A stretch of DNA of 64,000 nucleotides, from positions 4,014,001 through 4,078,000 of the forward strand of contig NZ_CP120742.1 in the NCBI RefSeq assembly GCF_029581275.1, read 5' to 3'. Source of the stretch: Micromonospora sp. WMMD1155. GTDB lineage: Bacteria > Actinomycetota > Actinomycetes > Mycobacteriales > Micromonosporaceae. A program made the position numbers and the translations under genes. This document shows, in pieces, positions 14,901 through 23,686 of this stretch. Numbering within the stretch: position 1 is the stretch's first letter; the number at the start of each line of letters is the position of its first letter. The notes beneath the pieces are model-generated. The model ran no database searches. It saw nothing but the letters and a program-made list of their open reading frames with translations, and had not been told where the DNA came from.

Positions 14901-16493
14901 ATGAGTGGCGTGCGGTTCCTCGATCTGGCTGCCACCTCAGCCGCCGTCGCCGCCACCAGCGGCCGGCGGGCCAAGGTGGAGCTGCTCGCTGATGCGCTGC
15001 GCCGGCTCGACCCGGGCGAGGTGGAGCCCGGTGCCGGCTATCTCGCCGGTGAGCTGCGCCAACGGCAGACCGGGGTGGGCTACGCGAGCCTGCGTGACCT
15101 GCCGACGCCGGCCGCCGAGCCGACGTTGACAGTGGCCGGCGTGGACGCGGCGATCGAGCAGATCTCCGCCGTGCGGGGCGCCGGTTCACAGGCCCGACGG
15201 CGGGCGCTGCTGGGAGCCCTCTACGCGGCGGCGACCGCCGACGAGCAGCGGCTGCTCACCGGCCTGTTCAGCGGTGAGCTGCGCCAGGGCGCCCAGGCGG
15301 GGTTGCTCGCCGACGCGGTGGCGCGGGCCGCCGAGGTGCCGGTGGCGACCGTCCGTCGGGCCCTGCTGCTCGCCGGAGACCTGCGGGCCGTGGCGGTGGC
15401 CGCGCTGACCGGTGGAGCCGCCGAGTTGGCCGGGTTCGGCCTTCAGGTCGGCCGACCGCTGGCACCGATGCTCGCGCAGAGCGCCTCCTCGGTCGACGAG
15501 GCGCTCGCCGCTACCGGCACGCCGGCGGTGGTCGACGTGAAGCTCGACGGCATCCGCATCCAGGTGCACCGCTCCGGCGCCGACATCGCCGTGTTCACCC
15601 GCAGCCTCGACGAGATCACCGCCCGGGTGCCCGAGGTGGTCGCCGCGGTCCGTGCCCTGCCGGCCCGGGAGTTGGTGCTCGACGGCGAGGCGATCGGTCT
15701 GGACGCGACGGGCCGACCACTGCCGTTCCAGCAGACCTCCAGCCGGGCCGCCCGACGCACCACCCCCAGCACCACCGGGCGCACACCCGTCGCCCCGGCG
15801 GTGCTCGCGGCGGCCGCCAGCACCGGCGCGACGGTGCTCACCCCGTACTTCTTCGACCTGCTGCATCTCGACGGCCAGGATCTGATCGACCTGCCCGGTC
15901 GGGAGCGGTGGGCTTTCCTCGCGGGCGCGGTGGACTCGTCACTGCTGGTCGGTCGGATGGAGGTCGACGGCAGTGAGCAGGCCGCCGCCGCGTTCGCCGC
16001 CGCACTCGACGCCGGGCAGGAGGGTGTGGTGGTCAAAGCACCGGACGCCCCGTACGACGCCGGGCGGCGTGGTGCCGCCTGGGTCAAGGTCAAACCCCGG
16101 CACACCCTCGACCTGGTGGTGCTCGCCGTCGAGTGGGGCAGCGGCCGGCGTAAGGGTTGGCTGTCCAACCTGCACCTGGGCGCACGCGACCCGCACAGCG
16201 GCGGCTTCGTCATGCTCGGCAAGACGTTCAAGGGCCTCACCGACGAGGTGCTGCGCTGGCAGACCGAACGCTTCCTCGGCCTCGCGGTCGAGCGCGGCGA
16301 CTGGGTGGTCCGGGTCCGACCCGAACAGGTCGTGGAGATCGCCTTCGACGGGGTGCAGACGAGCAGCCGCTACCCCGGTGGCATGGCCCTGCGCTTCGCC
16401 CGGGTGGTGCGTTACCGCGACGACAAGTCCGCCGCAGAGGCGGACACCATCGACGCGGTACGGGCCATCCACACCGGCCGTCCCACCGCTTGA
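14901..16493 (+). CDS. lig: ATP-dependent DNA ligase
   Basis: 530 residues from ATG 14901 (MSGVRFLDLAATSAAVAATS). The N-terminal helical DNA-binding domain (residues 1-200) includes ADALRRLDPGEVEPGAGYLA and LFSGELRQGAQAGLLADAVA. The nucleotidyltransferase domain begins with motif I VDVKLDGIRIQVHRSG (adenylated Lys214). It continues through ELVLDGEAIGLD (motif III region), GQEGVVVKAPDAPYDAGRRG (motif IV) and AAWVKVKPRHTLDLVVLA (motif V), and an OB domain with RFLGLAVERGDWVVRVRPEQ follows. It is the single-subunit repair ligase found alongside NAD-dependent LigA in actinomycetes. A strong hairpin abuts its ribosome-binding region. It converges with the next gene. Confidence 0.95.
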   Translation: MSGVRFLDLAATSAAVAATSGRRAKVELLADALRRLDPGEVEPGAGYLAGELRQRQTGVGYASLRDLPTPAAEPTLTVAGVDAAIEQISAVRGAGSQARRRALLGALYAAATADEQRLLTGLFSGELRQGAQAGLLADAVARAAEVPVATVRRALLLAGDLRAVAVAALTGGAAELAGFGLQVGRPLAPMLAQSASSVDEALAATGTPAVVDVKLDGIRIQVHRSGADIAVFTRSLDEITARVPEVVAAVRALPARELVLDGEAIGLDATGRPLPFQQTSSRAARRTTPSTTGRTPVAPAVLAAAASTGATVLTPYFFDLLHLDGQDLIDLPGRERWAFLAGAVDSSLLVGRMEVDGSEQAAAAFAAALDAGQEGVVVKAPDAPYDAGRRGAAWVKVKPRHTLDLVVLAVEWGSGRRKGWLSNLHLGARDPHSGGFVMLGKTFKGLTDEVLRWQTERFLGLAVERGDWVVRVRPEQVVEIAFDGVQTSSRYPGGMALRFARVVRYRDDKSAAEADTIDAVRAIHTGRPTA

Positions 16494-16512
16494 CCAGCGT
16501 TCCCGGCCCTGC

Positions 16513-17208
16513 TCATCCGACCGAGAGCGACCTCGCGTAGTTCACCTGGTTGTTCAGGTGCTGCACCTGGATCTGGTCGCTGACCGGGATGCGCGCCACG
16601 TACTGCTGCGCGCCGTTGGTGACCGTCACCTGCACCGTGCCGTGGTGCCGGGTCTCCTTCACCAACAGGAAGAGGAGGCTGAAGAAGGCCAGGCAGAAGA
16701 AGCCGACGATGGCGCAGACCAGTGCCCAGGTCGCCACCTTCTCCTCGCGCTGCCAGTAGTCGGCGACGTGCCAGGTGGCGCCCGCCAGCGGCAGCACCCC
16801 GGCCGGGGTACGGATGATCGGTGGACTCACCGCGATCTCGGCGATCTGCACCGCCACCACCTCCGGCCCGCCCGGGTAGCCGGCGACTGCCGGGTTCACG
16901 GCCGGCGGGGTCGGTGGGTACGGCCCGGTTGCCGGCCACGCCCCGGCCGGCTGCGCGGGTGGCCCGGAGAAGGGTGCGGGTGGCCCGGAAAAGGGTGCGG
17001 GTGGCCCGGACAGGGGTGCGGGTGGCCCGGAGAAGGGTGCGGGTGGCCCGGAGAACCGCGCGGGCGGCGGTGCGGCGGGGAACGGCTTGGTGGGCGGTGG
17101 GGTGGCGAACGGTGCCGTCGGCGGCTCGGCGGCCCACGGGTCGGTCGGCGGCTGCGTCTGGTGACCTGGAACCGGTTCGGGCAGCGGTGCCGTGGGATCC
17201 ACGCTCAT
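16513..17208 (-). CDS. Membrane protein with Pro-rich FSGPPAP repeats
   Basis: 231 residues from ATG 17208 (MSVDPTAPLPEPVPGHQTQP). The N-terminal 110 residues are Pro/Ala-rich and include five consecutive heptads of the F-S-G-P-P-A-P type. A folded segment follows (VVAVQIAEIAVSPPIIRTPA), then a single clear membrane helix (WALVCAIVGFFCLAFFSLLF) and a C-terminal strand-rich region (TVQVTVTNGAQQYVARIPVS). The topology suggests a cytoplasmic Pro-rich region and an exported tail, or the reverse. The function is not recognised. It converges with lig, with 20 bases between stops. Confidence 0.8.
   Translation of the reverse strand: MSVDPTAPLPEPVPGHQTQPPTDPWAAEPPTAPFATPPPTKPFPAAPPPARFSGPPAPFSGPPAPLSGPPAPFSGPPAPFSGPPAQPAGAWPATGPYPPTPPAVNPAVAGYPGGPEVVAVQIAEIAVSPPIIRTPAGVLPLAGATWHVADYWQREEKVATWALVCAIVGFFCLAFFSLLFLLVKETRHHGTVQVTVTNGAQQYVARIPVSDQIQVQHLNNQVNYARSLSVG
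16959..17056. repeat. Five 21-bp tandem repeats inside a coding region
   Basis: GGTGGCCCGGAGAAGGGTGC(G) recurs with period 21 at 16959, 16980, 17001, 17022 and 17043 (the last degenerate). On the minus strand each unit encodes one F-S-G-P-P-A-P heptad of the membrane protein. The repeat number is likely variable between strains. Confidence 0.9.
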
Positions 17209-17309
17209 CGGGACCTCCAACGTGAGGTGAGCACCCGGCGGAGACTACCGGCTGCCGTGGTGTCCCGGGTGCCCCGGAGTGTCCGGTCGGGACGTCGGCG
17301 CGGACCCGC

Positions 17310-18134
17310 TCAGACGGACGCGCTGGGCGCGGGTTCGGCAGCCCGGTCCAGCGGGGCCTCGGGAGCGCCCAGGCCGGCGGCTCGGCGGGCCTCGCGACGG
17401 GCCACCCAGCCGTAGCCGAACAGGGCCATCACCGCGAACAGCCACCACTGCACGACGTAACCGAAGTTCTGCCAGTTGTTGGCGTGCCCGACCGGCACCG
17501 CCTTGAACGCCGGGTCGGCCGCCGGGGTCTGCTCGTCCAACAGCAGGTACGCGCCGTAGACCGGGTAGGGCAGCTCGTCGGCCAGCCGGGACACCCCGAT
17601 CCGGCGGATCTCCAGCCGCCCGTCACGCCGTTCGGCGGCGCGGGCACCGCTCTCCGTCTCGTGCACCCGGCCGACCACCGTCACGTCGCCGGTCGGCACG
17701 GCCGGAACCTGCGGTTGGGCGGTCGCCGCCCCACCCGGTGCCGGGGGGATCCAGCCCTGGTCCACCAGCAGCGCCGTGCCGTCGGTGAGCACCAGCGGGG
17801 TGAGCACCTCGAAGCCGACCCGGCTGTCCACCGTCCGGCCACGGACCAGCACCGTGTTCGTCGGGTCGTACCGGCCGGTGACGGTGACCCGGGTCCAGAC
17901 CTTCTCCTTGGCGGGGGCCGGGCCGATCGTCCCCGCGCCGCCGCTGGGGGCCGTCAGCGCGTCGGCCAGCGGCACCGGTGCCATCCGCCGGCCCGCGTCG
18001 ATCCGCTCGTTGACCTCGGTACGCCCCCGGTAGCGGTCCAGCTGCCAGTTGCCGAGGAACACCATGACGGCGGCCGCGACCAGGGTCAGCGCGAGAGCGC
18101 CCAGCCAGCGTGGGCTCAGCAGGAACCGGTACAC
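17310..18134 (-). CDS. SURF1-family cytochrome oxidase assembly protein
   Basis: 274 residues from ATG 18134-18132 (MYRFLLSPRWLGALALTLVA). The N-terminal transmembrane helix (ALALTLVAAAVMVFLGNWQL) is followed by the family's conserved W-Q-L-x-R segment. An extracytoplasmic domain follows (VWTRVTVTGRYDPTNTVLVR, VLTPLVLTDGTALLVDQGWI, TVVGRVHETESG), then HANNWQNFGYVVQWWLFAVM with the second helix. SURF1 assists haem-copper oxidase maturation in the cytoplasmic membrane. Two helices flanking a periplasmic-side domain and the G-W-I-P motif are diagnostic. It diverges from cobB with a 179-base gap. Confidence 0.93.
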   Translation of the reverse strand: MYRFLLSPRWLGALALTLVAAAVMVFLGNWQLDRYRGRTEVNERIDAGRRMAPVPLADALTAPSGGAGTIGPAPAKEKVWTRVTVTGRYDPTNTVLVRGRTVDSRVGFEVLTPLVLTDGTALLVDQGWIPPAPGGAATAQPQVPAVPTGDVTVVGRVHETESGARAAERRDGRLEIRRIGVSRLADELPYPVYGAYLLLDEQTPAADPAFKAVPVGHANNWQNFGYVVQWWLFAVMALFGYGWVARREARRAAGLGAPEAPLDRAAEPAPSASV

Positions 18135-18313
18135 GGCACCGAGGCTACCCGTATGACCGGCGCCACTGACCTGGACCGGGTCGGCCTGACGCCGAGGTCG
18201 GGCCGGGGGCCCCGGTTGGCGGTGCTCGCGTCTGCGGGCGGGCGGGTATCGTCACGCCGACGGATCGGCCCCGGTCGTCCCGTCGCGTACCCGCCGCCGC
18301 TCGCGAGGAGTCG

Positions 18314-19720
18314 ATGATGACCGTCGTGCCGCGCCTGGTGCTCAGCGCGCCGTCCTCCGGGCACGGTAAGAACGCGCTGGCGATCGGGCTGCTCGCCGCC
18401 CTGGCCGAGCGGGGGGTCGGCGTCGCCGGGTTCAAGCTCGGGCCGGACCACGTCGACGCCGCGTACCTCGGCCTCGCCGCCGGTCGCCCGGGTCGGGTGA
18501 TCGACCCCCGGCTGGTCGGGATGGACCGGCTCGCCCCGCTGGTGGGGCACGGCACCGCCGGTGCCGGGCTCGCCGTGGTGCAGGGCAGCATGGGCCTGTA
18601 CGACGCGGTCGGCGGTCGCCCCGAGCAGGAGTCCACGGCCGCTGCCGCCGCCGCGCTGCGCAGCCCGGTGGTGCTCGTCGTCGACGTGGCCGCGATGGGT
18701 CAGTCGGTGGCGGCCCTGGTGCACGGTTTCCGCTCGTACGACGAGCAGTTGTGGCTCGGCGGGGTGATCCTGAACCGGGTGGCGTCGTCGCGGCACGAGG
18801 CGATGCTGCGCGAGGCGCTGGACGACGTGGGTGTGCCGGTCTACGGGGCGTTGCGCCGCCAGGACCTGCCGGCGGTGTTGCCGTCGCGTCGGCACGGTGT
18901 GGCACCGGTGGTCGACGGGGCCGCCGACGCCGTCCGTGCGGTGCGCCGGCTGGGTGAGGCCGTCGCCGCCACGGTCGACCTGGAACGACTGCTTGCGCTG
19001 GCCCGCTCCGCCCCGCCACTGCCCGCTCCGGCCTGGTCTCCCGAGGAGGCCCTCGGCGCGTTCACCGCCCCGACGGACCGCCCGCTGGTGGCACTGGCCG
19101 GCGGACCGGGCGGCAGCTTCGGCCACCCGGAGACCGCCGAGCTGCTGCGGGCCGCCGGTGCCGAGATCGTCACCGTCGATCCGCTGCGCGACGAGGCGCT
19201 GCCGGTCGGCACCCGCGCGCTCGTCGTCGGCGGCGCGCTTCCCGAGGCGTACGCCGAGCAGTTGTCGGCCAACCGGCGGCTCTGCATCGCGGTGGCCGAG
19301 CTGGCGCGGACCGGGCGTCCGGTGATCGCCGAGGGCGCCGGGCTGCTCTGGCTGGCCCGGGAGCTGGACGGGTTGCCGATGTGCGGTGTCCTGGACGCGG
19401 TGGGCGTCAGCCGGGACGGCCTGGTGGCCGGCTACCGGGAGGCCACCGCGCAGACCGACAGTGTGGTCGCCGCCCAGGGCACGGTGCTGGTCGGTCACAA
19501 GTCGCACCGGGCGGTCCTCACCCCCCGCGCTGGTCAGCGTCCGGCGTGGAGTTGGGACGGCGGCACGCCGGAGGGGTTCGTCTGGCGCAACGTGCACGCC
19601 TCACAGCTCACCCTGCATTGGGCCGGTCACCCGGCGACGGCGGCCCGGTTGGTGGCCGCCGCGGCGGCCGAGCCGACGGCCGAGGCGGTGCCCGCGCAGC
19701 CCGGCGGGGTGCCGGTGTGA
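18314..19720 (+). CDS. cobB: Cobyrinate a,c-diamide synthase, CobB/CbiA type
   Basis: 468 residues from ATG 18314 (ATG 18317 is also possible). It amidates the a and c side chains of (hydrogeno)cobyrinic acid. The N-terminal dethiobiotin-synthetase-like domain reads RLVLSAPSSGHGKNALAIGL (modified Walker A, Asn where Thr is usual), VGVAGFKLGPDHVDAAYLGL, VVQGSMGLYDAVGG. The C-terminal glutaminase-like domain has VVGGALPEAYAEQLSANRRL and a GHKSHRAVLTPR triad-His region. At the nucleophile position the usual A-E-C-(A/G)-G-L reads AEGAGLLWLA, so the Cys is replaced by Gly341. The next gene overlaps by 4 bases. Confidence 0.88.
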   Translation: MMTVVPRLVLSAPSSGHGKNALAIGLLAALAERGVGVAGFKLGPDHVDAAYLGLAAGRPGRVIDPRLVGMDRLAPLVGHGTAGAGLAVVQGSMGLYDAVGGRPEQESTAAAAAALRSPVVLVVDVAAMGQSVAALVHGFRSYDEQLWLGGVILNRVASSRHEAMLREALDDVGVPVYGALRRQDLPAVLPSRRHGVAPVVDGAADAVRAVRRLGEAVAATVDLERLLALARSAPPLPAPAWSPEEALGAFTAPTDRPLVALAGGPGGSFGHPETAELLRAAGAEIVTVDPLRDEALPVGTRALVVGGALPEAYAEQLSANRRLCIAVAELARTGRPVIAEGAGLLWLARELDGLPMCGVLDAVGVSRDGLVAGYREATAQTDSVVAAQGTVLVGHKSHRAVLTPRAGQRPAWSWDGGTPEGFVWRNVHASQLTLHWAGHPATAARLVAAAAAEPTAEAVPAQPGGVPV

Positions 19721-20286
19721 TCGGTCAGGTGGCGGTACGCCGCTTCCCGGCGTTGACCGTCTCCACCCCGCGCACCGAGGTGCGTGGGCTCACCGCGGCG
19801 GACGCGGAGGCGGCCGGGGAGATCTTCGCCGACAAGCTGACCCGGCGTTGGCTGCCACTGCCCGACGACTCCGGCCCCATCGACGGGCACGCCTGGTGCA
19901 CGGAGTTGGCCCGGCAGCGGCGGGACAGCGGCGAGGGCGACCACTACGCGGTGCTCCGCCGCGAGGACGACCAGATGGTGGGCTCGCTCTGGACGCGGCG
20001 TACCGACTGGGGTGCCCGTCTCACCGAGATCTCCTACGCGATGGCACCGCACGCGCGAGGGTTCGGTCTCGCCGCCGAGGCCGTCGACGCGGTGGCCATC
20101 GCGCTGATCCTGGAGCACGGATTCCAGCGGGTCGAGCTGCGGGTGGCGCCCGGCAACCTGGCCTCACGTCGGGTCGCGGAGAAGGCCGGGTTCAGCTACG
20201 AGGGCCTGCTGCGCAACGCCGGGCTGGTCAGCGGCAGCCGCGTGGACCTCGAACTCTGGTCGTTCGTCGCCGCCGACCTGCGCTGA
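19717..20286 (+). CDS. GNAT-family N-acetyltransferase (RimJ-like)
   Basis: 189 residues from GTG 19717, overlapping the cobB stop as GTGA. The order is that of the RimJ/RimL branch: TEVRGLTAADAEAAGEIFAD (N-terminal), GDHYAVLRREDDQMVGSLWT, ARLTEISYAMAPHARGFGLA (the acetyl-CoA-binding R-G-x-G-x-A loop, here ARGFGLA), LILEHGFQRVELRVAPGNLA and SRRVAEKAGFSYEGLLRNAG. It transfers acetyl to an amine, possibly a ribosomal or small-molecule target. Being coupled to cobB does not by itself imply a cobalamin role. Its last codons lie within a 21-bp tandem repeat. Confidence 0.9.
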   Translation: MIGQVAVRRFPALTVSTPRTEVRGLTAADAEAAGEIFADKLTRRWLPLPDDSGPIDGHAWCTELARQRRDSGEGDHYAVLRREDDQMVGSLWTRRTDWGARLTEISYAMAPHARGFGLAAEAVDAVAIALILEHGFQRVELRVAPGNLASRRVAEKAGFSYEGLLRNAGLVSGSRVDLELWSFVAADLR

Positions 20287-20330
20287 CTCGCCGCCGACCT
20301 GCGCTGACCCACCGCCGACCTGCGCTGACC
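20268..20330. repeat. Three 21-bp tandem repeats spanning a stop codon
   Basis: CGCCGCCGACCTGCGCTGAC(T/C) occurs at 20268, 20289 and 20310. The first copy contains the last six codons and the TGA of the GNAT gene; the next two are non-coding copies. This is a recent in-frame duplication of a gene's 3' end. Confidence 0.9.
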
Positions 20331-20367
20331 CGCTCCGAGCTGCGGGCCGGCGCCGACCTGCGCGGGC

Positions 20368-22497
20368 TCAGCCGACTATCGTGTCCGATGGTGGGGTGAA
20401 CTGGCGGGTCGGTGTGCCCTTCAAACCGTCGCGCAGGGTCTCGGCGACCGCCGCGATGGGGATCTGGGACTGCCCGTCACCGACCGCGTTGAACGGATTG
20501 TCCGGGTCGGAGATGAAGCTCGCCGCCGCCAATTCCGGGGTGTACCCGACGAACCAGGCGGACCGGGTGCTGTCCGTGGTACCGGTCTTGCCGGCGACCG
20601 GGCGTCCGACGGTGCCCCGCACGCTGTCGGCGGTGGACCAGCCGCCGCAGCTTCCGCGCGCCGGGGTGTCCCCGGTCGGGCAGCGGGCCGCGTCGGTGGC
20701 CGCCCGGGCGGCGTCCGCGCTGACCACCTGCCGGCAGCGTGGCTTGGCCACCTCACGGTGGATGCCGCCCGGGGTGGCGTACGTGGCCGGTGTGCCGTCC
20801 CGGTTCATGATCGCCTGCACCGGGATCGCCTCGCAGTAGCGGCCGTCGGCGGCGATGGCGGCGTAGGCGTTCGCCATCTCCAGCGGTGTGGCGTCGGAGA
20901 CGCCCAGGGTGAACGCACCCCACTTCTTCGCCTTGTCCGGGGACGCGTGGTCCCGGTCGACGTCGGTACGCCAGCGCAGCCCGAGCTGCTCGGCCAACCG
21001 GACCGCCCGGTCCGCGCCGACCTTCTCCTCCAGCCACACGAAGTACGTGTTGACCGACTTGCCGAAGCCGGACCACATGGTCTGCTGGCCGCTCATCGCG
21101 CCGCTGGCGTTCGAGGGCGACCAGCCGTCGTAGACCTCGGACCGGTAGCGGTGCGGGGCGTTGAACGTGGTCGACAGCGGCATCCCCGCGTCGAGCGCGG
21201 CGAGCATCGGGAACATCTTGAACGTCGAGCCTGCCTGGTAGCCCGCCAGGTCACCGCCGCCGAGCAGCGGGGCCACCGTGTTCGGGTAGTTGGCCTTCAT
21301 CTTCGGCCCGGCCTCGGGGTTGGAGCTGGGTGGGTTCTCGGCCAGGTCCAGCGAGTACGTCCGGTTCACCGCCATCGCCTTGACCCGTCCGGTGCCCGGT
21401 TCGGAGACCACGATCCCGTTGGCGAACGGGCTGCCGGTGGCCTCCTTTGCGCCGACGTTCTTCTCCGCCGCCTCCTGGATCTTCGGGTCGAGACTGAGCA
21501 CGATCCGGTAGCCGCCCCGACGCAGCTTGTCCATCCGTTCCAGCCGGTTCGCCCCGAACGCGGGCTGCGCGCTCCACCAGTTCTTCAGGTAGTCGCAGGC
21601 GAAGCCCCAGCTGTTGTACTTCTCGGGGATCGCCGCGCAGTCGTGCGGCGGGGTCGTCAGCTTGAGCCGGATCGGCTCGGACTTGGCGGCGGCTGCCGAG
21701 TCGGGGGAGAGGTAGCCGAGTTGGCTCATCCGGTCCAGCACGTAGTTGCGTCGTCCGGTGGCCTCCTTCTGGTCGGAGTCCGCCGGGTCGTACTCGGAGG
21801 GGGACTTGACCAGGCCGGCGAGGGTGGCCGCCTCGACCGGGGTGAGGTCCTTCGGGGTCTTGGAGAAGAAGATCTCACTGGCCGCGTAGATGCCGTAGGC
21901 CCGGTGCCCGAAGTACGCCGAGTTCAGGTAGCGCTCCATAATCTGTTCCTTGCTCAGCTCCTTCTCCAGGTCCAGTGCCATCCGCATCTCCTTGACCTTG
22001 CGGATGCTCGTCTGCTGGGTCGCCTCCTGGACCTCCTTGGGCGTGGTCGCGCTGTCCCGCAGGGCCATCCGGACGTACTGCATGGTCAGCGTCGACGCGC
22101 CCTGGGAGCCGCCGGAGCGGGCGTTGGAGACGAAGGCCCGGGCCACGCCCTTCGGGTCGACGCCGTGGTGCTGGTAGAAGCGGGAGTCCTCGGCCGCCAC
22201 GATCGCCTGCTGGATGTTCGGCGACATGTCGGACAGCTTGGTGTACTGCCGGTACTCCTCGTAGAACATGGTCAGCACGGTCTTGCCGTCGGGGGCGTAG
22301 AGGTAGGAGGTTTCGGCGGGCAGAGCGGTCTTCAGCACCCGGGTCTTCTGCTCCACGGCGTGCGCGGTGGCCTTCGCGCCGAGCCCGGTGAGAGCGACCA
22401 GTGGGTACGCGACGGCGGCGATCACGATTCCGGCGATCAGCCCGGCGCGCAGGAGAGGGACGAGTCGACCAGCGGCGGTAAGGGGTCGGTTACTCAC
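20368..22497 (-). CDS. Bifunctional penicillin-binding protein (class A: transglycosylase/transpeptidase)
   Basis: 709 residues from GTG 22497. It has a short cytoplasmic tail and membrane anchor (LLRAGLIAGIVIAAVAYPLV). The GT51 glycosyltransferase domain has the catalytic-site motif VAAEDSRFYQHHGVDPKGVA, then QGASTLTMQYVRM, and a family-typical RKVKEMRMALDLEKELSKEQ plus YLNSAYFGHRAYGIYAASEI. The transpeptidase domain has S424-T-F-K, SVNTYFVWLEE (SxN) and K637-T-G in GKTGTTDSTRSAWFVGY. It polymerises and crosslinks peptidoglycan outside the membrane. It faces cobC divergently. The length and motif order are normal for actinobacterial PBP1. Confidence 0.96.
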   Translation of the reverse strand: MSNRPLTAAGRLVPLLRAGLIAGIVIAAVAYPLVALTGLGAKATAHAVEQKTRVLKTALPAETSYLYAPDGKTVLTMFYEEYRQYTKLSDMSPNIQQAIVAAEDSRFYQHHGVDPKGVARAFVSNARSGGSQGASTLTMQYVRMALRDSATTPKEVQEATQQTSIRKVKEMRMALDLEKELSKEQIMERYLNSAYFGHRAYGIYAASEIFFSKTPKDLTPVEAATLAGLVKSPSEYDPADSDQKEATGRRNYVLDRMSQLGYLSPDSAAAAKSEPIRLKLTTPPHDCAAIPEKYNSWGFACDYLKNWWSAQPAFGANRLERMDKLRRGGYRIVLSLDPKIQEAAEKNVGAKEATGSPFANGIVVSEPGTGRVKAMAVNRTYSLDLAENPPSSNPEAGPKMKANYPNTVAPLLGGGDLAGYQAGSTFKMFPMLAALDAGMPLSTTFNAPHRYRSEVYDGWSPSNASGAMSGQQTMWSGFGKSVNTYFVWLEEKVGADRAVRLAEQLGLRWRTDVDRDHASPDKAKKWGAFTLGVSDATPLEMANAYAAIAADGRYCEAIPVQAIMNRDGTPATYATPGGIHREVAKPRCRQVVSADAARAATDAARCPTGDTPARGSCGGWSTADSVRGTVGRPVAGKTGTTDSTRSAWFVGYTPELAAASFISDPDNPFNAVGDGQSQIPIAAVAETLRDGLKGTPTRQFTPPSDTIVG

Positions 22498-22618
22498 ATG
22501 GCCAAGTTATGACATTTCCGATTCGTACCTGAGAAGAACTCATAAACCGACGAGTGGTGACGTGGCTTACGCCGAGATCGTCTGTCCCACCGGCCGCCTT
22601 CCCGGCAGGATCGCGGAC

Positions 22619-23686
22619 ATGCCCGAGCCGATCGCCGCTTCCGAGCCCGACCTGACGCACCACGGTGACGTCGAGGTCGGCGACGGCCTGATCGACCTCG
22701 CCGTCAACGTCCGCCAGGCGGATCCGCCCTCCTGGTTGGCCGACCCGATCGCGGCCACCCTGGCCGACCTGGCCCACTACCCGGACCCGGCACCGGCCCG
22801 CGCGGCGGTCGCCGCCCGACACCGCCGTCACCCGAACGAGGTGCTGCTCACCGCCGGTGCCGCCGAGGGCTTCGTGCTGATCGCGCAGGCGCTCCGCGGC
22901 GTACGCCGCCCGGTGGTGGTGCACCCCCAGTTCACCGAGCCGGAGGCGGCACTACGGGCCGCCGGGCACGCGGTCGAGCGCGTCCTGCTGGACCCCACCG
23001 ACGACTTCCGGCTCGACCCGTCCCGGGTGCCCGCCGACGCCGACCTCGTGATGATCGGCAACCCGACGAACCCGACCTCGGTGCTGCACCCCGCACGAAC
23101 CCTCGCCGCGCTGGCCCGCCCCGGCCGGGTGCTGGTGGTCGACGAGGCGTTCGCCGACACCACGATCGCCCCCGGGCACCCCGGCGAACCGGAGTCGTTG
23201 GCCGAGCGGCGCGACCTGCCGGGGCTGCTGGTCCTGCGCAGCCTCACCAAGACGTGGGGCCTGGCCGGTCTCCGGATCGGCTACCTGCTCGGCGCTCCGG
23301 AGTTGCTGACCCGACTGGCCGCCGTACAGCCGCTCTGGGCCGTCTCCACACCGGCGTTGGCCGCCGCGTCGGCCTGCGCCACCACCGTCGCGGTCCAGGC
23401 CGAACGCGCGATCGCCGCCGACCTCGCCGCCGACCGCGACCACCTGGTCGCCCGCCTGCAAGACCTGCCCGGTGTACGCGTCGTCGGCCGCCCCGCCAGC
23501 GCGTTCGTCCTGCTGCACCTGCCCGGCGCGAGCGCGGTCCGCGCCGCCCTGCGCGAGCGCGGCTGGGCGGTCCGCCGAGGCGACACGTTTCCCGGCCTCG
23601 GGCCGGATTGGCTGCGGGTGGCGGTACGCGACCGAGAGACCACCGACGCTTTCATCGAGGTGCTGCGCGAGACCATGGAGGCATGA
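22619..23686 (+). CDS. cobC: Cobalamin-pathway PLP aminotransferase/decarboxylase-like protein, CobC (CobD-type threonine-phosphate decarboxylase family)
   Basis: 355 residues from ATG 22619, 8 bases after GGCAGGA. It is a fold-type I PLP enzyme related to histidinol-phosphate aminotransferase: LAVNVRQADPPSWLADPIAA, the GAAEGFVLIAQAL cofactor loop, VMIGNPTNPTSVLHPARTL, VLVVDEAFADTT and the Schiff-base lysine in LVLRSLTKTWGLAGLRIGYL. In cobalamin operons this family supplies (R)-1-aminopropan-2-ol or its phosphate from threonine phosphate for CobD. It overlaps cobT by 4 bases and starts the cobC-cobT-cysG cluster. Which exact reaction is catalysed is an inference from context. Confidence 0.88.
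   Translation: MPEPIAASEPDLTHHGDVEVGDGLIDLAVNVRQADPPSWLADPIAATLADLAHYPDPAPARAAVAARHRRHPNEVLLTAGAAEGFVLIAQALRGVRRPVVVHPQFTEPEAALRAAGHAVERVLLDPTDDFRLDPSRVPADADLVMIGNPTNPTSVLHPARTLAALARPGRVLVVDEAFADTTIAPGHPGEPESLAERRDLPGLLVLRSLTKTWGLAGLRIGYLLGAPELLTRLAAVQPLWAVSTPALAAASACATTVAVQAERAIAADLAADRDHLVARLQDLPGVRVVGRPASAFVLLHLPGASAVRAALRERGWAVRRGDTFPGLGPDWLRVAVRDRETTDAFIEVLRETMEA

Noticed and set aside
22498..22618. Cobalamin riboswitch ahead of cobC
   Set aside because: The gap is only 121 bases and shared with the divergent PBP gene; no B12-box pattern is present.
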